A stretch of DNA of 64,000 nucleotides from Synaphobranchus kaupii (taxonomy: Eukaryota > Chordata > Actinopteri > Anguilliformes > Synaphobranchidae), in contig CM056383.1 in NCBI GenBank assembly GCA_029718625.1, forward strand, positions 64,666,849-64,730,848, given 5' to 3'. The stretch's first letter is position 1. Each line of letters opens with the position of its first letter. The notes beneath the pieces are model-generated. The model was not told the DNA's origin and searched no databases. It worked only from the letters and a program-made list of their open reading frames with translations. A program made the position numbers and the translations under genes. Of the stretch, positions 10,564-22,139 are shown one piece after another.

Positions 10564-12003
10564 TACACTGCGTGCACAATTATTAGGCAAGTGAGTATTC
10601 TGACCTTGTCATTATTTCTATGCCCATTTTCCAACTCCTAATCATATAAACTTGAATGCTTATTGGATTGAATCATTTTCAGGTGATATGTGTTTGTGTA
10701 ATGAGGGAGGGTGTGGCCTAAAGTGATTAACACCTTATATAAGGTGTGCATAGATATTAGGCAGCTTCATTACCTCAGGTAAAATGGGCCAAAAGAAAGA
10801 TTTAACTGACACTGAAAAGTCAAAAATTGTGAAATGCCTTTCAGACTTTTTGTTGCGAATAGTCAACAGGGTGGCAAAAAATTAAACGTGAAGCTACCAG
10901 GAACCCATTAGCCTCCAGTGCAACCATATTCCGGAACTGCAACCTACCTGGAGTCTCAAGAAGTGCAAGGTGTCAAGTGCTCAGAGACATGACCAAGGTA
11001 AAGAAGGCTGAAACACAACCACCACTGAATAAGACTCACAAGTTGAAGTGTCAAAATTGGGCCAAGAAATACCTGGACAGATTTTTCAAAGGTTTTATGG
11101 ACAGATGAAATGAGAGTGACTCTTGATGGACCAGATGGATGGGCCCGTGGCTGGATCACTAATGGGCACAGGGCACCAATTTGAGTCAGGCGCCAGCAAG
11201 GTGGAGGAGGGGTACTGGTATGGGCTGCTATCATTAAGGATGCGCTAGTTGGACCTTTTCGGGTTGAAGATGGACTGAAAATTAACTCCCAAACCTACTG
11301 TCAGTTTCTGGAAGATACTTTCTTCAAGCAGTGGTACAGGAAGAAGTCTGCAGCATTCAAGAAGGCCATGATCTTTATGCATGACAATGCTCCATCACAT
11401 GCATCGAAGTACTCCACTGCTTGGCTAGCCAGCAAAGGCCTCAAAGATGACCGATTAATGACCTGGCCCCCTTCCTCACCTGACTTAAATCCTATTGAGA
11501 ACTTGTGGGCCCTTCTCAAACGTGAGATTTACAGTCAGGGAAGACAATACACCTCTTTGAACAGCATCTGGGAGGCTGTGGTTGATGCTTAAGCGAAAGT
11601 TGATCGTGAACAGATCAAGACACTGACAAACTCCATGGATGGAAGGTTCATGGCAATTATTGAAAAGAAAGGTGGCTATATTGGTCACTGAATATTTTTG
11701 AAAGGCCAAAAATGTTATTTAATTGTCATTTTGTGTTATTTTTATTTTTATCTGATTTATTACACTTACTCTAAAAATTGAGAATCAACAAGTGAGTTGG
11801 GAAATTATTTTTGTAATTTAGTTGCCTAATAATTGTGCACACTTATATATTCCCCTGAGAAAGACAAAACTCACTTTTTCTTTATTAAAAATTGAGGTTT
11901 GAGGTTCAATAACATTTTGGATTGACTGAGAACATTGTATTTATTCAACAATAAAATGAATCCTGAGAAATACAATTTGCCTAATAATTGTGCACGCAGT
12001 GTA
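10564..12003 (+). mobile_element. DD37E-type Tc1/mariner transposon, complete ends
   Basis: Perfect 27 bp terminal inverted repeats (including the TA target) start TACACTGCGTGCACAATTAT and end with its complement at 12003. A second, internal copy of the right repeat core (TTGCCTAATAATTGTGCAC) lies at about 11821-11839. A weaker partner, GATATTAGGCAG, lies near 10753 on the left. This is the double-site arrangement of IR/DR transposons. The transposase gene is inside on the plus strand but broken. Length is 1440 bp. Confidence 0.93.
10784..11691 (+). pseudogene. IS630/Tc1/mariner transposase, DD37E, broken
   Basis: The N-terminus starts MGQKKDLTDTEKSKIVKC, then a deletion and frameshifts near 10840-10880 damage the helix-turn-helix region. 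The catalytic half is well preserved: LWTDEM (first Asp, 11104-11106), HDNAPSH (second Asp, 11383-11385) and SPDLNPIENLW (Glu, 11497-11499). The last two are separated by 37 residues, not the 34 of Tc1. An in-frame TAA at 11590-11592 interrupts the C-terminus, which then continues in frame to GGYIGH and a stop at 11691. The element cannot make an active protein but is comparatively young. Confidence 0.9.
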
Positions 12004-12005
12004 TA

Positions 12006-13015
12006 CAGTGAACACCATAATTAATTGGACAGTGACACATTTTTTGTTATTTTGGTTCTGTACTCTAGCACTTTGAGTTTGAAAGGATACAATGACAATG
12101 GGTACGTTTACATGCACACTAATACTCCGATCTGAACCCGGTTATGGCAATACTCTGGTTACTGAAATGGTCATGTAAACACCTTTATCCGATAATGTAA
12201 GGTCATAATCCGTGTTTTCGAAACCCGATTAACACCCCTGGTTTATTGGCCAAACTTTTGATTTTTGGGGGCATGTAAACACCTTTCTCCGGTTTCTTTC
12301 GGCTTTTCAAAACTACGCATGTCGGGCAGAAGAGGTGGTGTAACGTCAAAATGATTCCACCCGTAAACATTTGCTATGCCTGGGGTTCCTTCAGCATCTC
12401 ACTTCCAGAATTTTATTATTAAATTTGCATTTCACCGGTGAAAATCTATTGTTCAGTGTTACGTGCTTGTGTTTGTACTAGCTAGTTTGTGGCTAGAACA
12501 TTAAATAACTGGAATTTTCGGGAAATTGGCCAGATTTAGAGATCAGTAAAGCTAGCTAGTACAATAATATAAATCAACCACTACTAGCAATTAGCTATAA
12601 ATAAGTAGCTATAATAATTACTAGCTAGCTATAATAATAATAATAGCCTACTAACGTAAATTTTTGAAGGAAATTTTTGTCCTTACAACGGGAAGCAGTT
12701 AGTAGCTACGTTTTCCACAGAGCTGATTATGGAGAGAATCATGTAAACGCGGCTTTTGGAGTAATCACATTTCTTATGTCCATGTGAACGCAATAAGTTA
12801 AATACTGGCGTAACTGATCGTTTCCAGTAATCGGATATTGCTGTGCATGTAAACGTACCCAATGCCGTTGAAGTGCAGACAGTCAGCTTTAATTTGGGTG
12901 TATTTTCATCCATATCGGATGAACCGTTTAGAAATTACCAAACCTTTTGTGCATAGTCCCCCCCACCCCCCATTTCAGGCATCAAAAATTATTGGACAGT
13001 TTGACATAATGCAGA
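12006..13015 (+). repeat. Repeat A copy split by a 759 bp insert
   Basis: The left part (12006-12100) starts CAGTGAACACCATAATTAAT and the right part (12860-13015) carries GTGCAGACAGTCAGC and CCATATCGGATGAACCG. The copy at 48040-48240 runs straight through the same junction, giving an empty-site reference. The left part abuts the end of the DD37E element with adjacent TA dinucleotides. Confidence 0.85.
12101..12859. mobile_element. Short non-autonomous DNA element inserted in repeat A
   Basis: Terminal inverted repeats GGTACGTTTACATGCACA / TGTGCATGTAAACGTACC are flanked by CAATG on both sides (12096-12100 and 12860-12864), consistent with a target duplication. A 3-base AAT duplication is an alternative if the terminus is GGGTAC. 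No transposase is encoded; the 76-codon frame at the right end is fortuitous. A related fragment lies inverted at 31431-31619. The superfamily cannot be fixed. Confidence 0.85.
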
Positions 13016-13039
13016 ATAAAGTAATCATTTTTTATTAAT

Positions 13040-13297
13040 ACTCCTACAAGTGATATTATAACCTCTCTACATTTGAATGGATCTCTATGGGAATTGGGGG
13101 GTGGGGCTAGATTTAGCTGTAATTTATACTGGAACAGTATGGAACACATGGTTGGCTAAATGGCTCTAAGTCATCAAGGGTCTGACGTATCAAACAAGCC
13201 TTAAACCATTACTCAGCTTCCAGATATGCAGTAGATATGGATGGATAACTTGAAGGGTTTCTTCTCCTGACTTATTTTTTCAATAGGAAAATTCCAG
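13040..13297 (+). repeat. Foldback repeat B, left arm only
   Basis: It matches 6945-7185: CCTCTCTACATTTGAATGG, GGGAATTGGGGGGTGGGGC, AAGTCATCAAGGGTCTG and GGTTTCTTCTCCTGACTTA. Homology stops in the central loop at about 13297, where the minus-strand LINE begins. Confidence 0.8.
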
Positions 13298-14808
13298 AGA
13301 GCCTAATGTAGTTCTAGAGACATTCAAGGAGGACGGAATGACCAATAGTGTTGAATGCTGCACTGAGATCCAGAAGGATAAGGAGGGAGCCAGTCATCAG
13401 AAGTCATCAGAAGGTCGTTAGTGACTCTAAGTAGTGCTGTTTCAGTACTGTGGGCCAAAGATATTGTAAAGGTTTAGATGGTCTTGGAGCTGCGCTGCAA
13501 CCATTTTTTCTAACACTTTGGAGAGGAAAGAAAGGTTGGAGTTGGATCTGTAATTGGCCAGAATTTCCAGATCCAGGTTGGGCTTTTTGAATAGGGGGCT
13601 GATTACAGCAGTCTTGAGTGCTGGGGGAACACAGTCGGATTGGAGGGAGTGGTTAATCACCTGGGTGATCAGAGGGCGGATGTAGATGGTTCTATCTGTG
13701 TGATTATGGCTTCAATTTCTCCCTGGGTGACTTCAGAGAAATAGAGAGGCTGAGGTGGTGCTGACAGAGGGTCAAGGATGGGAGGAGATAGAGTTGAGCT
13801 GCTGGAGATGGAGAGATCTGATGTTGTTGACCTTTGTTTTAAAAAAGTCAATAAAGCTGATGCACTGCGTGTCTGTGGTCTTGATGGGAGAGTGAGATTG
13901 AGGCTTGAGAAGGCAATTTATAGTGGAGAACAGAGGCTTTTGAGTTTCCAGGATTTTTTATTGATAAAGTTGGAGTAAAATAATGACTGCGCCTTTTTCA
14001 GAGCATTTGAATAGGGCCTTCGGTGGTCACAAAGATCCAGTTGGTGTAGCGCGAACCCCAAGTTTCTGACACGCTGCTCCAGTATACGCCCAGCAGATTT
14101 CATTTTTCTCTCAGCTCGAGGTTAAAGTGTGAGAAAGCAACCACGTGCGTTTTAATTGGGGCGTGGAGGTCGAAAATGCTGCTCACGGATTTATTGTAAA
14201 ATGACAGTTTTATCTACTGATGAGAAGGTTGGGGGAGAGAGATTCAGGAAGTCCTCCAATAGGCTGGCTGGACTGATGTTTTTACAGTTACAAAAACGCA
14301 TACAGCACTTGGACTTTGCCAGAGGGGGCAGGAAAGCCAGCTCCATAGAAACAGCCTTGTGGTCAGACGCACCAAGGTCAGTGACCTGAAGGTTGTTAAT
14401 GGGGTCAGAGTCAGTGATGACCAGGTCGAGTATGTGCCCCCGAGAGTGTGTAGGGACTTCCACAAGTTGCTTCAGGTCGAGACACTCGAGCAGACTCAGG
14501 AAATCAACCGCAGAATGACCTGAGGGGGAGTCAACATGAATATTGAAATCCCCGAGGATCACGATGTTGGCTGAGGTGGAGCGGAGTGAGGTGAGGAGAT
14601 CAGATATTTCAGGGAGGAATGATGGATTAGGTTTGGGGGGGCCGGTACATGAGAAGAATGATCATGGAGTAGGGGGGGGTCTGCATTTTATGGCAAGACA
14701 TTCAAAAGAAGACGGATTGGGCAGTGGCATGAGGGACAGTTTCAGCTCAGCCTGGTATATGATGGCTCGACCACCCCCACGGCCAGTTTTGCGGGCCTTT
14801 TCATTATA
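13298..14808 (-). pseudogene. LINE ORF2 remnant: endonuclease C-part and RT start
   Basis: Endonuclease landmarks are ARKTGRGGGRAIIYQ (near 14780), MILGDFNIHVDSP (14562) and LGASDHKAVSMEL (SDH catalytic-type motif). Then come SLQSDCVPPALKTAVISPLF, KKPNLD and LSKVLEKMVAAQLQDHL, the first RT blocks (13660-13450), and a damaged TETALLRVTNDLL region. No YADD motif is present because the element is truncated. Frames change at least twice, so it is a pseudogene. Confidence 0.85.
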
Positions 14809-15697
14809 TACAGATCCTTTCCAAAAAATGTGAATATCATGGAAAAGTTTTTTTTTTTTCCATAATTCCATTCAAAAAGTGAAACTTTCATAGATTATAG
14901 ATTCATTACACACAAAGTGAAATATTTCTAGCCTTTATTTGTTTCATTTTTCATAATTTTGGCTTACAGCTCCAGAAAACCCCCAAAACAGTATTTCAAG
15001 AAATTAGAATAGTGTGTCGAAAATCAGCATTTACTTCAGTTATTTCAGAGAATGAATGTTTTAGACTGAGTGTCACACTATCATCTAATTTACTCAAAAC
15101 ACCTGCAAAGTTTATCTCAGTTTGGTTCAGTATGGGGAAGACTGCAGACATGACAATTGGCCAGAAGACCATCATTGACACCCTCCAGAAGGTGGGTAAG
15201 CCACAAAAGGTCGTCGCTAAGGAGGCTGGCTGTTCACAGAGTGTCCAAGCATATCAATAGAAAGTTTAGTGGAAGGGAAAAATGTGGCAGGAGAAGGTGC
15301 ACAAGCAAAAGAGATGACCGTAGGCTTCAGCGGATTGTCAAGCAAAGACGATTCCAAAATTTGGCGGAGATGCAGAGGGAGTGGACTGAGGCTGGAGTCA
15401 GTGCTTCAAAAACCACCACGTACAGAGTGTGACACTCAGTCTAAAACATTAATTCTCTGAAATAACTGAAGTAAATGCTGATTTTCGACACACTATTCAA
15501 ATTTCTTGAAATACTGTTTTGGGGGTTTACTGGAGCTGTAAGCCAAAATTATGAAAAATGAAACAAATAAAGGCTAGAAATATTTCACTTTGTGTGTAAT
15601 GAATCTATAATCTATGAAAGTTTCACTTTTTGAATGGAATTATGGGAAAAAAAAACAACTTTTCCATTATATTCAAATTTTTTGGAAAGGATCTGTA
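14809..15697 (+). mobile_element. Palindromic Tc1-type element with about 270 bp inverted repeats
   Basis: It begins TACAGATCCTTTCC and ends with the complement GGAAAGGATCTGTA, both bounded by TA. The two arms (14809-15079 and 15428-15697) are nearly identical over about 270 bp, far longer than usual Tc1 terminal repeats, and enclose about 350 bp encoding only the DNA-binding half of a Tc1 transposase. The element interrupts a LINE. The shape fits a non-autonomous derivative of a long-TIR Tc1 family. Confidence 0.92.
15132..15433 (+). pseudogene. Tc1 transposase DNA-binding half, frameshifted
   Basis: It starts MGKTADMTIGQKTIIDTLQK and encodes a paired-like helix-turn-helix up to GCSQSVQ (about residue 38). 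After a frameshift near 15245 it continues in another frame as a basic GR(K/R)RCTSKRDDR segment and WTEAGVSASKTT, the second HTH typical of Tc1 transposases. The catalytic DDE domain is absent: the right inverted repeat starts directly after it. Confidence 0.85.
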
Positions 15698-15960
15698 CAT
15701 ATCCAGGTGGCCAGGCCTCATTTAGGGCTGAGTAGACTCCAGGTTGATGCCAGGTTTCAGTTAGGCACATGAAGTTGAGCTTTTCGTCCAGAATGTGATC
15801 ATGCAACAGAAGGGATTTATTAGCTAGAGACTGTACCTTCAAGTAGTTCCATGCTGATAGGCGAGGGGAACTTTTGGTGCAGTTGGATACTTTGTAACAG
15901 TTAACCCCAGACAGCACACTGAGCACAGCTATATACCCCCAACATTGGCGCTCAAAGTTG

Positions 15961-18554
15961 CGACAAAGTTGCAAGCTGTATGAGCTCCATGTTTGTTTTG
16001 GTTTCAAAATATTGGAAAAAAGATATTCTCGCAAGTGCAGGTCTACCACGAGAAATCACGTTCATGTGAGAGAACTGCATCCGTCTGCGTCAATTCTCTG
16101 TCGTTTAGATTTGTGCTCCTCAAAAACAGCCGTCGTTATGTGTGTGCATGCGACACAAGAGACTGAAAATCTGCATATGACAGTTGTTAAATGTGTGCTA
16201 CTCATTCTTTTCATTGTCGCTTACGATTGGAAAAGTCGTGTAATGTGTTCCTAGCTTTAGACGTAGTTCGCCCATTGGGAATGGGCAGATGCAATCCCGC
16301 AGAAGGAGAGCAACAGCGCCTACGCCTGCCGTATTTAGCTGTGCTGTCTGGAACGTTACTCTTTAACCAAATCGCCCAGCTAAATTGCCACACATGCGTT
16401 TCATTCTTACAGCTGACGAGCTAGCTAGCTAACTTCAGCTCAGTTCAGTTACAATGAAAAAATGACAGTACTGAAGTGTTCCTCATGATGATCCCATATT
16501 CCAAAACGACAACACCCCCATACACGCTGCCACCTGTCTGCGAGTTTGGTCACGCCTCCTTCAGCATGACTTACCTGCCGACTGGGGATGGGTAGAGGTA
16601 TACCTTCGTATACAGATCGTTTTGGCCAGCCACAAAGAGAGACTTAAATCAGTTCTGCCTTGATCTGTTAAATAAGGTTAATGTTGTTTTTTGGTGGAAT
16701 TGCCCCTTAAGCACACATGTAACTTCAGATCTACTAGCACAAACAGACAAATACAGTCACATCCTAGCACCTAGCATGCATTTTTATAATACTGTTGGCT
16801 GTTAAGGTATTTTTGAAAAAACAGATTGAATTTTGCTGGATATCTCACTTGCAGATAGCCAATTAGCCGTGCACTGTTTCTGTCAAATAAATATGTATAA
16901 TAAATTTATATAAAAATAAATAAATTCACAAATAACTGTTTCTTGAACCTGTCTTGATTAACAGCGGTAATCGAGTGCTATCGTGTTATCTGGAAAATTG
17001 TTTTGTCTTTAAGTGGCTGTTCCTTGTCCCCAAAGGGTGCAGTTTGTTTATCTATCTATAATAAATAAATGCGTTCATGAGAAGAATAAAAAAATTTCAA
17101 TACAAAAATGAATTGCTTCAGCAAATCAATAGCAATAGCTGAACCACAGGCAATCCATATCGTTTGGCGGGAAAGACAGATTGCAGATTCCCGTCATACG
17201 CAAAGAGCCCATGGCATCTAGTCATTACAGGATTGCTTGGTTTCATTCATCATCTCTTAACTTTCAAATAAATGCAAATATTCATTTGATTTTATTATTG
17301 ATTTTTCAACACAGTTTGGTGAGTTTATTTGATGATGGCCTAATTCACCAAATTGTGTTTGTGACCAAATAACCACTTGAATGTCTGTCTATTATATATA
17401 GGCTAATATATCTATGGATATGTTCATTAAAGTTCAAGTAGAAGGGCTTTGACTTCTTTAAGTGTCACATATAGGGCCTACTTCACCTCTTTGCTGGTCT
17501 GTTTTCAGTTTCCATTTCATGCTTGTTCTCCTAAATCTTTTTCAATAAAAAAGATGGCAGGACCTAGAGAGACAGTTTATTAAGTGCTTACTTATAATCT
17601 GCACACTTGATTATCCTACTAGGCAATTGAAGGTCCATGTATACATCATTGCCTGTGTGTTCTTTGTGTGGGATCGATTATAAGTTAACTAGGTGCCTCC
17701 CAAGATGTATGGGAGATGAGGGAGTTGCATCGGGACACAGCCTTGCGTTATTCATTGAGTGCACTGAGGAGCATCACACAGTCCAGCTTAGCCTCTGTCT
17801 ATTAAGCCCGTGGTAAAAGCTTGCTATTGCATATCTGACAAAATAACAAATCTGAAGTCTTAAACCTGAAGGTCAGTTTTAATATAATATCAAAAACCAA
17901 TTTCCCCTTGTTTGTCAGATCCATTTATCACACCCATTTAATACAATTACAGCGTACGTTACAGCCTATCGGTTACAGCCAGGCCGCGGCTTCCAGTTGG
18001 AGTTAGGAAGAGGGGGTGATTAACTGAAGCAGAACGGAGAGAGGGGGCCATTGGGATTGGCGGTGTACCTCTGAACCTAGAGAGTGGATTAATTTCCCAA
18101 CTGCCCACACTGAAGGGAGACTCAATAATAGATGTAAACCTACAAGCTTCCCGAATAAAAGACTGTGGTCCACTGAGGACTGGACTACGGAACTGGCACG
18201 CGGAGATGGGTCCGGTCATGCAGGAAACAAGACAGAAAGCACTAAAAGCAATTCTAATGCCAACACCGCTGTCACTTAAGACAGGCAGAATGTTGCACAG
18301 TTCCAAAGCTGATTTAAGGGGCTGGATTACAAATGTCTTTTGGCAGGTTAAATAAGAACGTTGTAATGCAAGCTAACCGTGCCAAATACTTACATTTCAT
18401 ATTGTCATAAGTTGCCTAAAAAGAGCAATTTAATGTTAAAACGCCAAACGAGAGGTTGCACGTCCTGCCTTCTGTTCAGAATAAAACTTCCCATCAACAT
18501 TTATTTATTATTTGTTTCAGTCCAGCAATACCAAAATCATAAGTACCACTGTAC
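15961..18554. other. No gene recognised
   Basis: Open frames at 15958-16424 and a 115-codon minus-strand frame at 17959-18306 show no known motif. Base composition is slightly richer in CpG around 16040-16420. No repeat boundary was seen. Confidence 0.45.
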
Positions 18555-19160
18555 CAGGGGCCTCGTTTACAAAATTTTCGACACCCGGATCGTACGTTCA
18601 AGGGATTTGAAACGATAAAACTTGGAACTGACATGAAAACAGTTTTCTGCATATGCAAACACCAGAGGAAGCATACGAACTGGCTATGCAGCTGTACTGT
18701 AGGCCCAACACATTTAGTTTCAGACGTGAGAATATTTTGCTGATACACATATGGAGATGTAAAGGCTATTAGACCACGTACGCGTGAGATTCATTTTTGT
18801 GACGAGCACTGTGAGATGCAATGTTGTGGGCCATTAAATAGGCGATTGCAGCCATGCGCATAGGTTTGGGGCAGACAGGGTGACATGTCACCCCAAATAT
18901 TTTCATATGAATTGGACCCTGGACTACAGACTACAGAGTATGCTTGTCAGACTTGACGTTTGACTACATGAGACTAGGTGGTCCAGCAGTGCGTCTCCCC
19001 GTTAACATTATTGAATGTGCAAACCTTTACAGAAAACAACGGATCATGCGTAGGGACATTTATTTGTGCACGTGAACATAGTTCGTAGGAAAATGTTAGG
19101 AAACGATCGCACGCTCACATTTAGGATGAATTCCAAGATGATTTATAAATGAGGCGCCGG
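18555..19160. mobile_element. Possible short inverted-repeat element (CAGGGGCCTC type)
   Basis: Left end CAGGGGCCTCGTTTACAAA and right end TTTATAAATGAGGCGCCGG pair at about 15 of 19 positions. These resemble the CCTCATTTATAAA termini of common fish MITEs. No clear target duplication flanks it, so the call is tentative. Confidence 0.45.
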
Positions 19161-19312
19161 AATTACGTATTCAATAATAACCCAGCTATCAAGGCCTCAA
19201 AGGTGGTAATAATTTATTCAAATTAATGCTGTGTGGCTGTATATGATACCTGGGAGAGTACTTCATAGGCTTCAAGTTATCTGGCATCAACATGAAAACT
19301 CAAGCTGGTGTT

Positions 19313-19364
19313 GGTTGTCGCTTTGGATAAAAGCGTCTGCTAAATGACTGTAATGTAATGTAAT
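19313..19364 (+). mobile_element. L2-type 3' tail (LINE or SINE end)
   Basis: GTCGCTTTGGATAAAAGCG, then TCTGCTAAATGACTG and three TAATG-like repeats. This is the stem-loop plus short repeats at the 3' end of eel/teleost L2 LINEs and their SINEs. No SINE head lies upstream, so it is a heavily 5'-truncated copy. Confidence 0.8.
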
Positions 19365-19749
19365 ATTACTTTTCCAGAAAGGCTGTTTGAAGTGTACATA
19401 ATCCATGGATTGCAAACCTTTAAAGGCATATTACAGACAGGTAGAGTGGCAATCAGGCCAATACAATAATTTGAGATGTACAGTAAGAGGAAATACAGTG
19501 CCAATGTTAAGCCTGGAGAGAAATAATGTTTTAAAAATGTTGCTTGGCAGAATAGTGGCTACTAAAATATTGTAAACATTATTGTTAAAAAATGTGCTAA
19601 TAAATAATAGATTTTTTTTTTAAAGAACTCATTAATAAAAGCCCCTACAAACATGCTTGTATAGTCCTGTAACAAAGCAATCTGGTCATGTTTGAGCGTA
19701 ACATTATTCAATGCTGCTTCATGTGAAATGTTATAATGAATCAAGATCT

Positions 19750-19844
19750 GGGGCCACATGTATAAAACTCAGAGTAAAAGAATGCGTAAAAGAATGCTTG
19801 GGGAGAAAGTCAGAAATCTGCTTACGCAAAATACATGTGGCCCC
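19750..19844. mobile_element. 95 bp MITE-like inverted repeat
   Basis: Perfect 14 bp termini, GGGGCCACATGTAT and its complement, enclose 67 bp without coding potential. The size and GGGGCC termini fit a miniature element; the superfamily is unknown. Confidence 0.65.
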
Positions 19845-20253
19845 TGGACTGGATACAGGCAGTGAGTAATCAGAAGGGTTTCAATCAACGGCCAATACCA
19901 AGTCTCCACTTCAGGTGGCATTTTGTATACATTACAGAAAATATGTCGGCACTTATTTAATATGCTAACTTTTTTTCTGTGCTTGGAGAAATGAGCGTCG
20001 TAAATGTTTTAACGTGCGCAGAGCAAGTTCTGTCAGGAAGCTCTTATCATAGTCGATTGTGGTCAGCTAGCAATCAAGCGTCCCATACTCAACCAATCAC
20101 ATGCACACACCTCTAACGGAGCGCCCTTTTTAAGCCAATAATCCGTTCTCTCTGTGCTGCTTGAATGCCGATGCGCTGCTCTTTGTTTGCTTACGGCTTG
20201 TGTTCAAATTAATTTGCTGTCACCCTCCACCACCCCAGCTTCCACCTGTCGTT

Positions 20254-20344
20254 TGGATCTGCTTTAGTATGGGGGGGTTTCTGGTCATCTCCTGTTTAGC
20301 GGGGAGAGATGCCCGTGCTCCGGAGCAGTACTAAAGCAGATCCA
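20254..20344. repeat. 16 bp perfect inverted repeat, 59 nt loop
   Basis: TGGATCTGCTTTAGTA at 20254-20269 is exactly complementary to 20329-20344. The loop contains CTCC...GGGGAGAG and GCTCCGGAGC pairing potential. There is no other sign of a gene. Confidence 0.75.
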
Positions 20345-21756
20345 TTCACCGCCAAACTAAAATAATTAGCAGCACATTCATTCGTTAAACATGTAATTTA
20401 ATACGTGAGTTGTCCTGACCGATGATGTCATGTGAAAAGCAGAGTGTTACCCTTTTTCACCTACCCCCAGGCCAGGACATTGCTGGCACTCCTTAGAGGG
20501 AACTACAAACAACGTGACTGTGATGCAAATCGACAGGTTGCTCACTCTGTGGTGTGCATACACTCCCTCCCCAACAAAAACGGAATGCAGGGAATTCAAG
20601 AATTCCAGCAGCCTTTTAAAAAAAAATGGTGTGATGTTCACTATATGATGTTTGAATGTGTATTAAACTTATAGGCTCAACACATTGGCCTGAAACACCC
20701 ACTAGCATCACAGAACACATTTGTTTTATATTCAATGTCAGATTTAGTTCCGTCATTGATATGCATGGAAGATGCTTTGCAACTCTAAGCAAAAAATATA
20801 AGTGAAACAGACTTTGCATGAGAGGGAAAAAATGAAAAAAAGATCTGATTTTCAATCCTGCAATTCAGCTGCAAGCAAATTGCTTTCTACTCCTGGACCC
20901 ATTTTTCTTCATTCCCAGCATAGCGTATGACACAGAGGGTACTCGTATTTGATTCACTGCAGGTGCGTGCCAAATTGCGCGACAGAAACTATTTGCACTG
21001 CATGCAAACCTGTGTTGTTTCCAGGCAAAGACTGTGTATGCACATCAGTATGGATTTAATCAGCCTGCTCCATAGTTGTTCTCGCCTTGGTTCTCCATCT
21101 GTCAGGTAAATTTATTCCTACTTGTTGCTCACCACCTCCGATAATGAACGTGAAAAAATTCAAGGATGACAAATTACATTTCTGCCAACCGTACCAAAAA
21201 CATTTCAGATGTTTTGCTTTAAAAACACTCAGGACTCATTTCAGTCAACTCCTTATGCAATGTCTCAACTTCAAAAACTATATGTAATCCTTTATTGTTT
21301 TCTTAGGTTCTTTAAAAATATGACATTTACCAAACATAGGCATTAATGGAAAATTATGTGAACAAACAAGCCTAGAGTTGTTGCTTAGAGTTATTGCCTA
21401 TATCTAAGGACAAAGTGCAGAGCAGTCAGATTAAAACTGGACTACAATGAATTTGGACAAGAAAGGATGTGGGGGTCTAAGGTAGATATATTCAGCTGGG
21501 ACCCTGGAGGCCAAATGCAGCCCACCTAGGACAGACTTGACTGTGGTCAATGAGGAAAAAACAAAACAGAAAAAGAAGAGAAGGATTGTGACCGCAGATT
21601 CATTTTGTCAGAATACCCAACAGTAGTGACAGAGTATTTAGTAATAGCCATTGGGGTCAAATCCATTCACTTCAGGAACTAAAAAAATATATAATGACTT
21701 TACTACAATGCCTTGTGTGCATAGTTTTACAAATATTGCGTGGAATCAAATCATCA
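20345..21756. other. No gene recognised
   Basis: Only short unrelated open frames; no repeats identified. Confidence 0.45.
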
Positions 21757-22095
21757 AATCAATATTTATTTATATTTCACAACTAGTTGTCACAATGCAC
21801 TTCACAGAAAAGCCCAGCCTAAACCCCCCACAAGAGCAAGCCAAAGGCAACAGCGGCAAGGAAAAACTTACCTGGTATAACTAGGAAAAAACCTTGGGAG
21901 GAACCAGACTCAAGGGGGGAATCCATCCTCCTCTGGTCAGCTCAGGGTCTAGGGCTTAAAGACCAGCACGGTCAAAACAGCCAATGTCCATGATAATAGT
22001 ATGATAATAGAATTTGCTGAATTTGCAGCAGCTAGATGACAGTCCAGATGTGGCGGAATATGTTGTCCTGTTTACACTAATGCACTGTTTGCTAC
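21757..22095 (-). mobile_element. 3' UTR fragment of the 41-45 kb LINE family
   Basis: It matches 41380-41700: ACAACTAGTTGTCACAATGC, CCCCACAAGAGCAAGCCAAA, GGAAAAACTTACCTGG, GGAACCAGACTCAAGG, CCATCCTCCTCTGGTCAGCT and CAGCTAGATGACAGTCCAG. It is in the same orientation, 5'-truncated within the 3' UTR, and has no coding sequence. Confidence 0.85.
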
Positions 22096-22097
22096 TA

Positions 22098-22133
22098 CTA
22101 ATACTAATAATAATAATAATAATAATAATAATA
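22098..22133. repeat. (AAT)n microsatellite
   Basis: About ten AAT/ATA triplets next to the LINE fragment's truncated end. Confidence 0.9.
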
Positions 22134-22139
22134 TCCAAC

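Larger units (their letters stand above)
13298..15960 (-). mobile_element. CR1/L2-group LINE fragment, split by a Tc1 element
   Basis: Reading leftward, 15905-15698 and 14808-14191 encode an APE-type endonuclease, followed by the start of reverse transcriptase down to about 13298. The 3' half of RT and the 3' UTR are missing. The reading frame text continues from one side of the 14809-15697 insert to the other, proving a later insertion. The 5' limit is unclear, because beyond about 15960 no similarity remains. Several frameshifts are present. Confidence 0.85.

Noticed and set aside
17959..18306. 115-codon minus-strand ORF
   Set aside because: No known domain, no repeat support and no codon pattern; this length is expected by chance in 64 kb.
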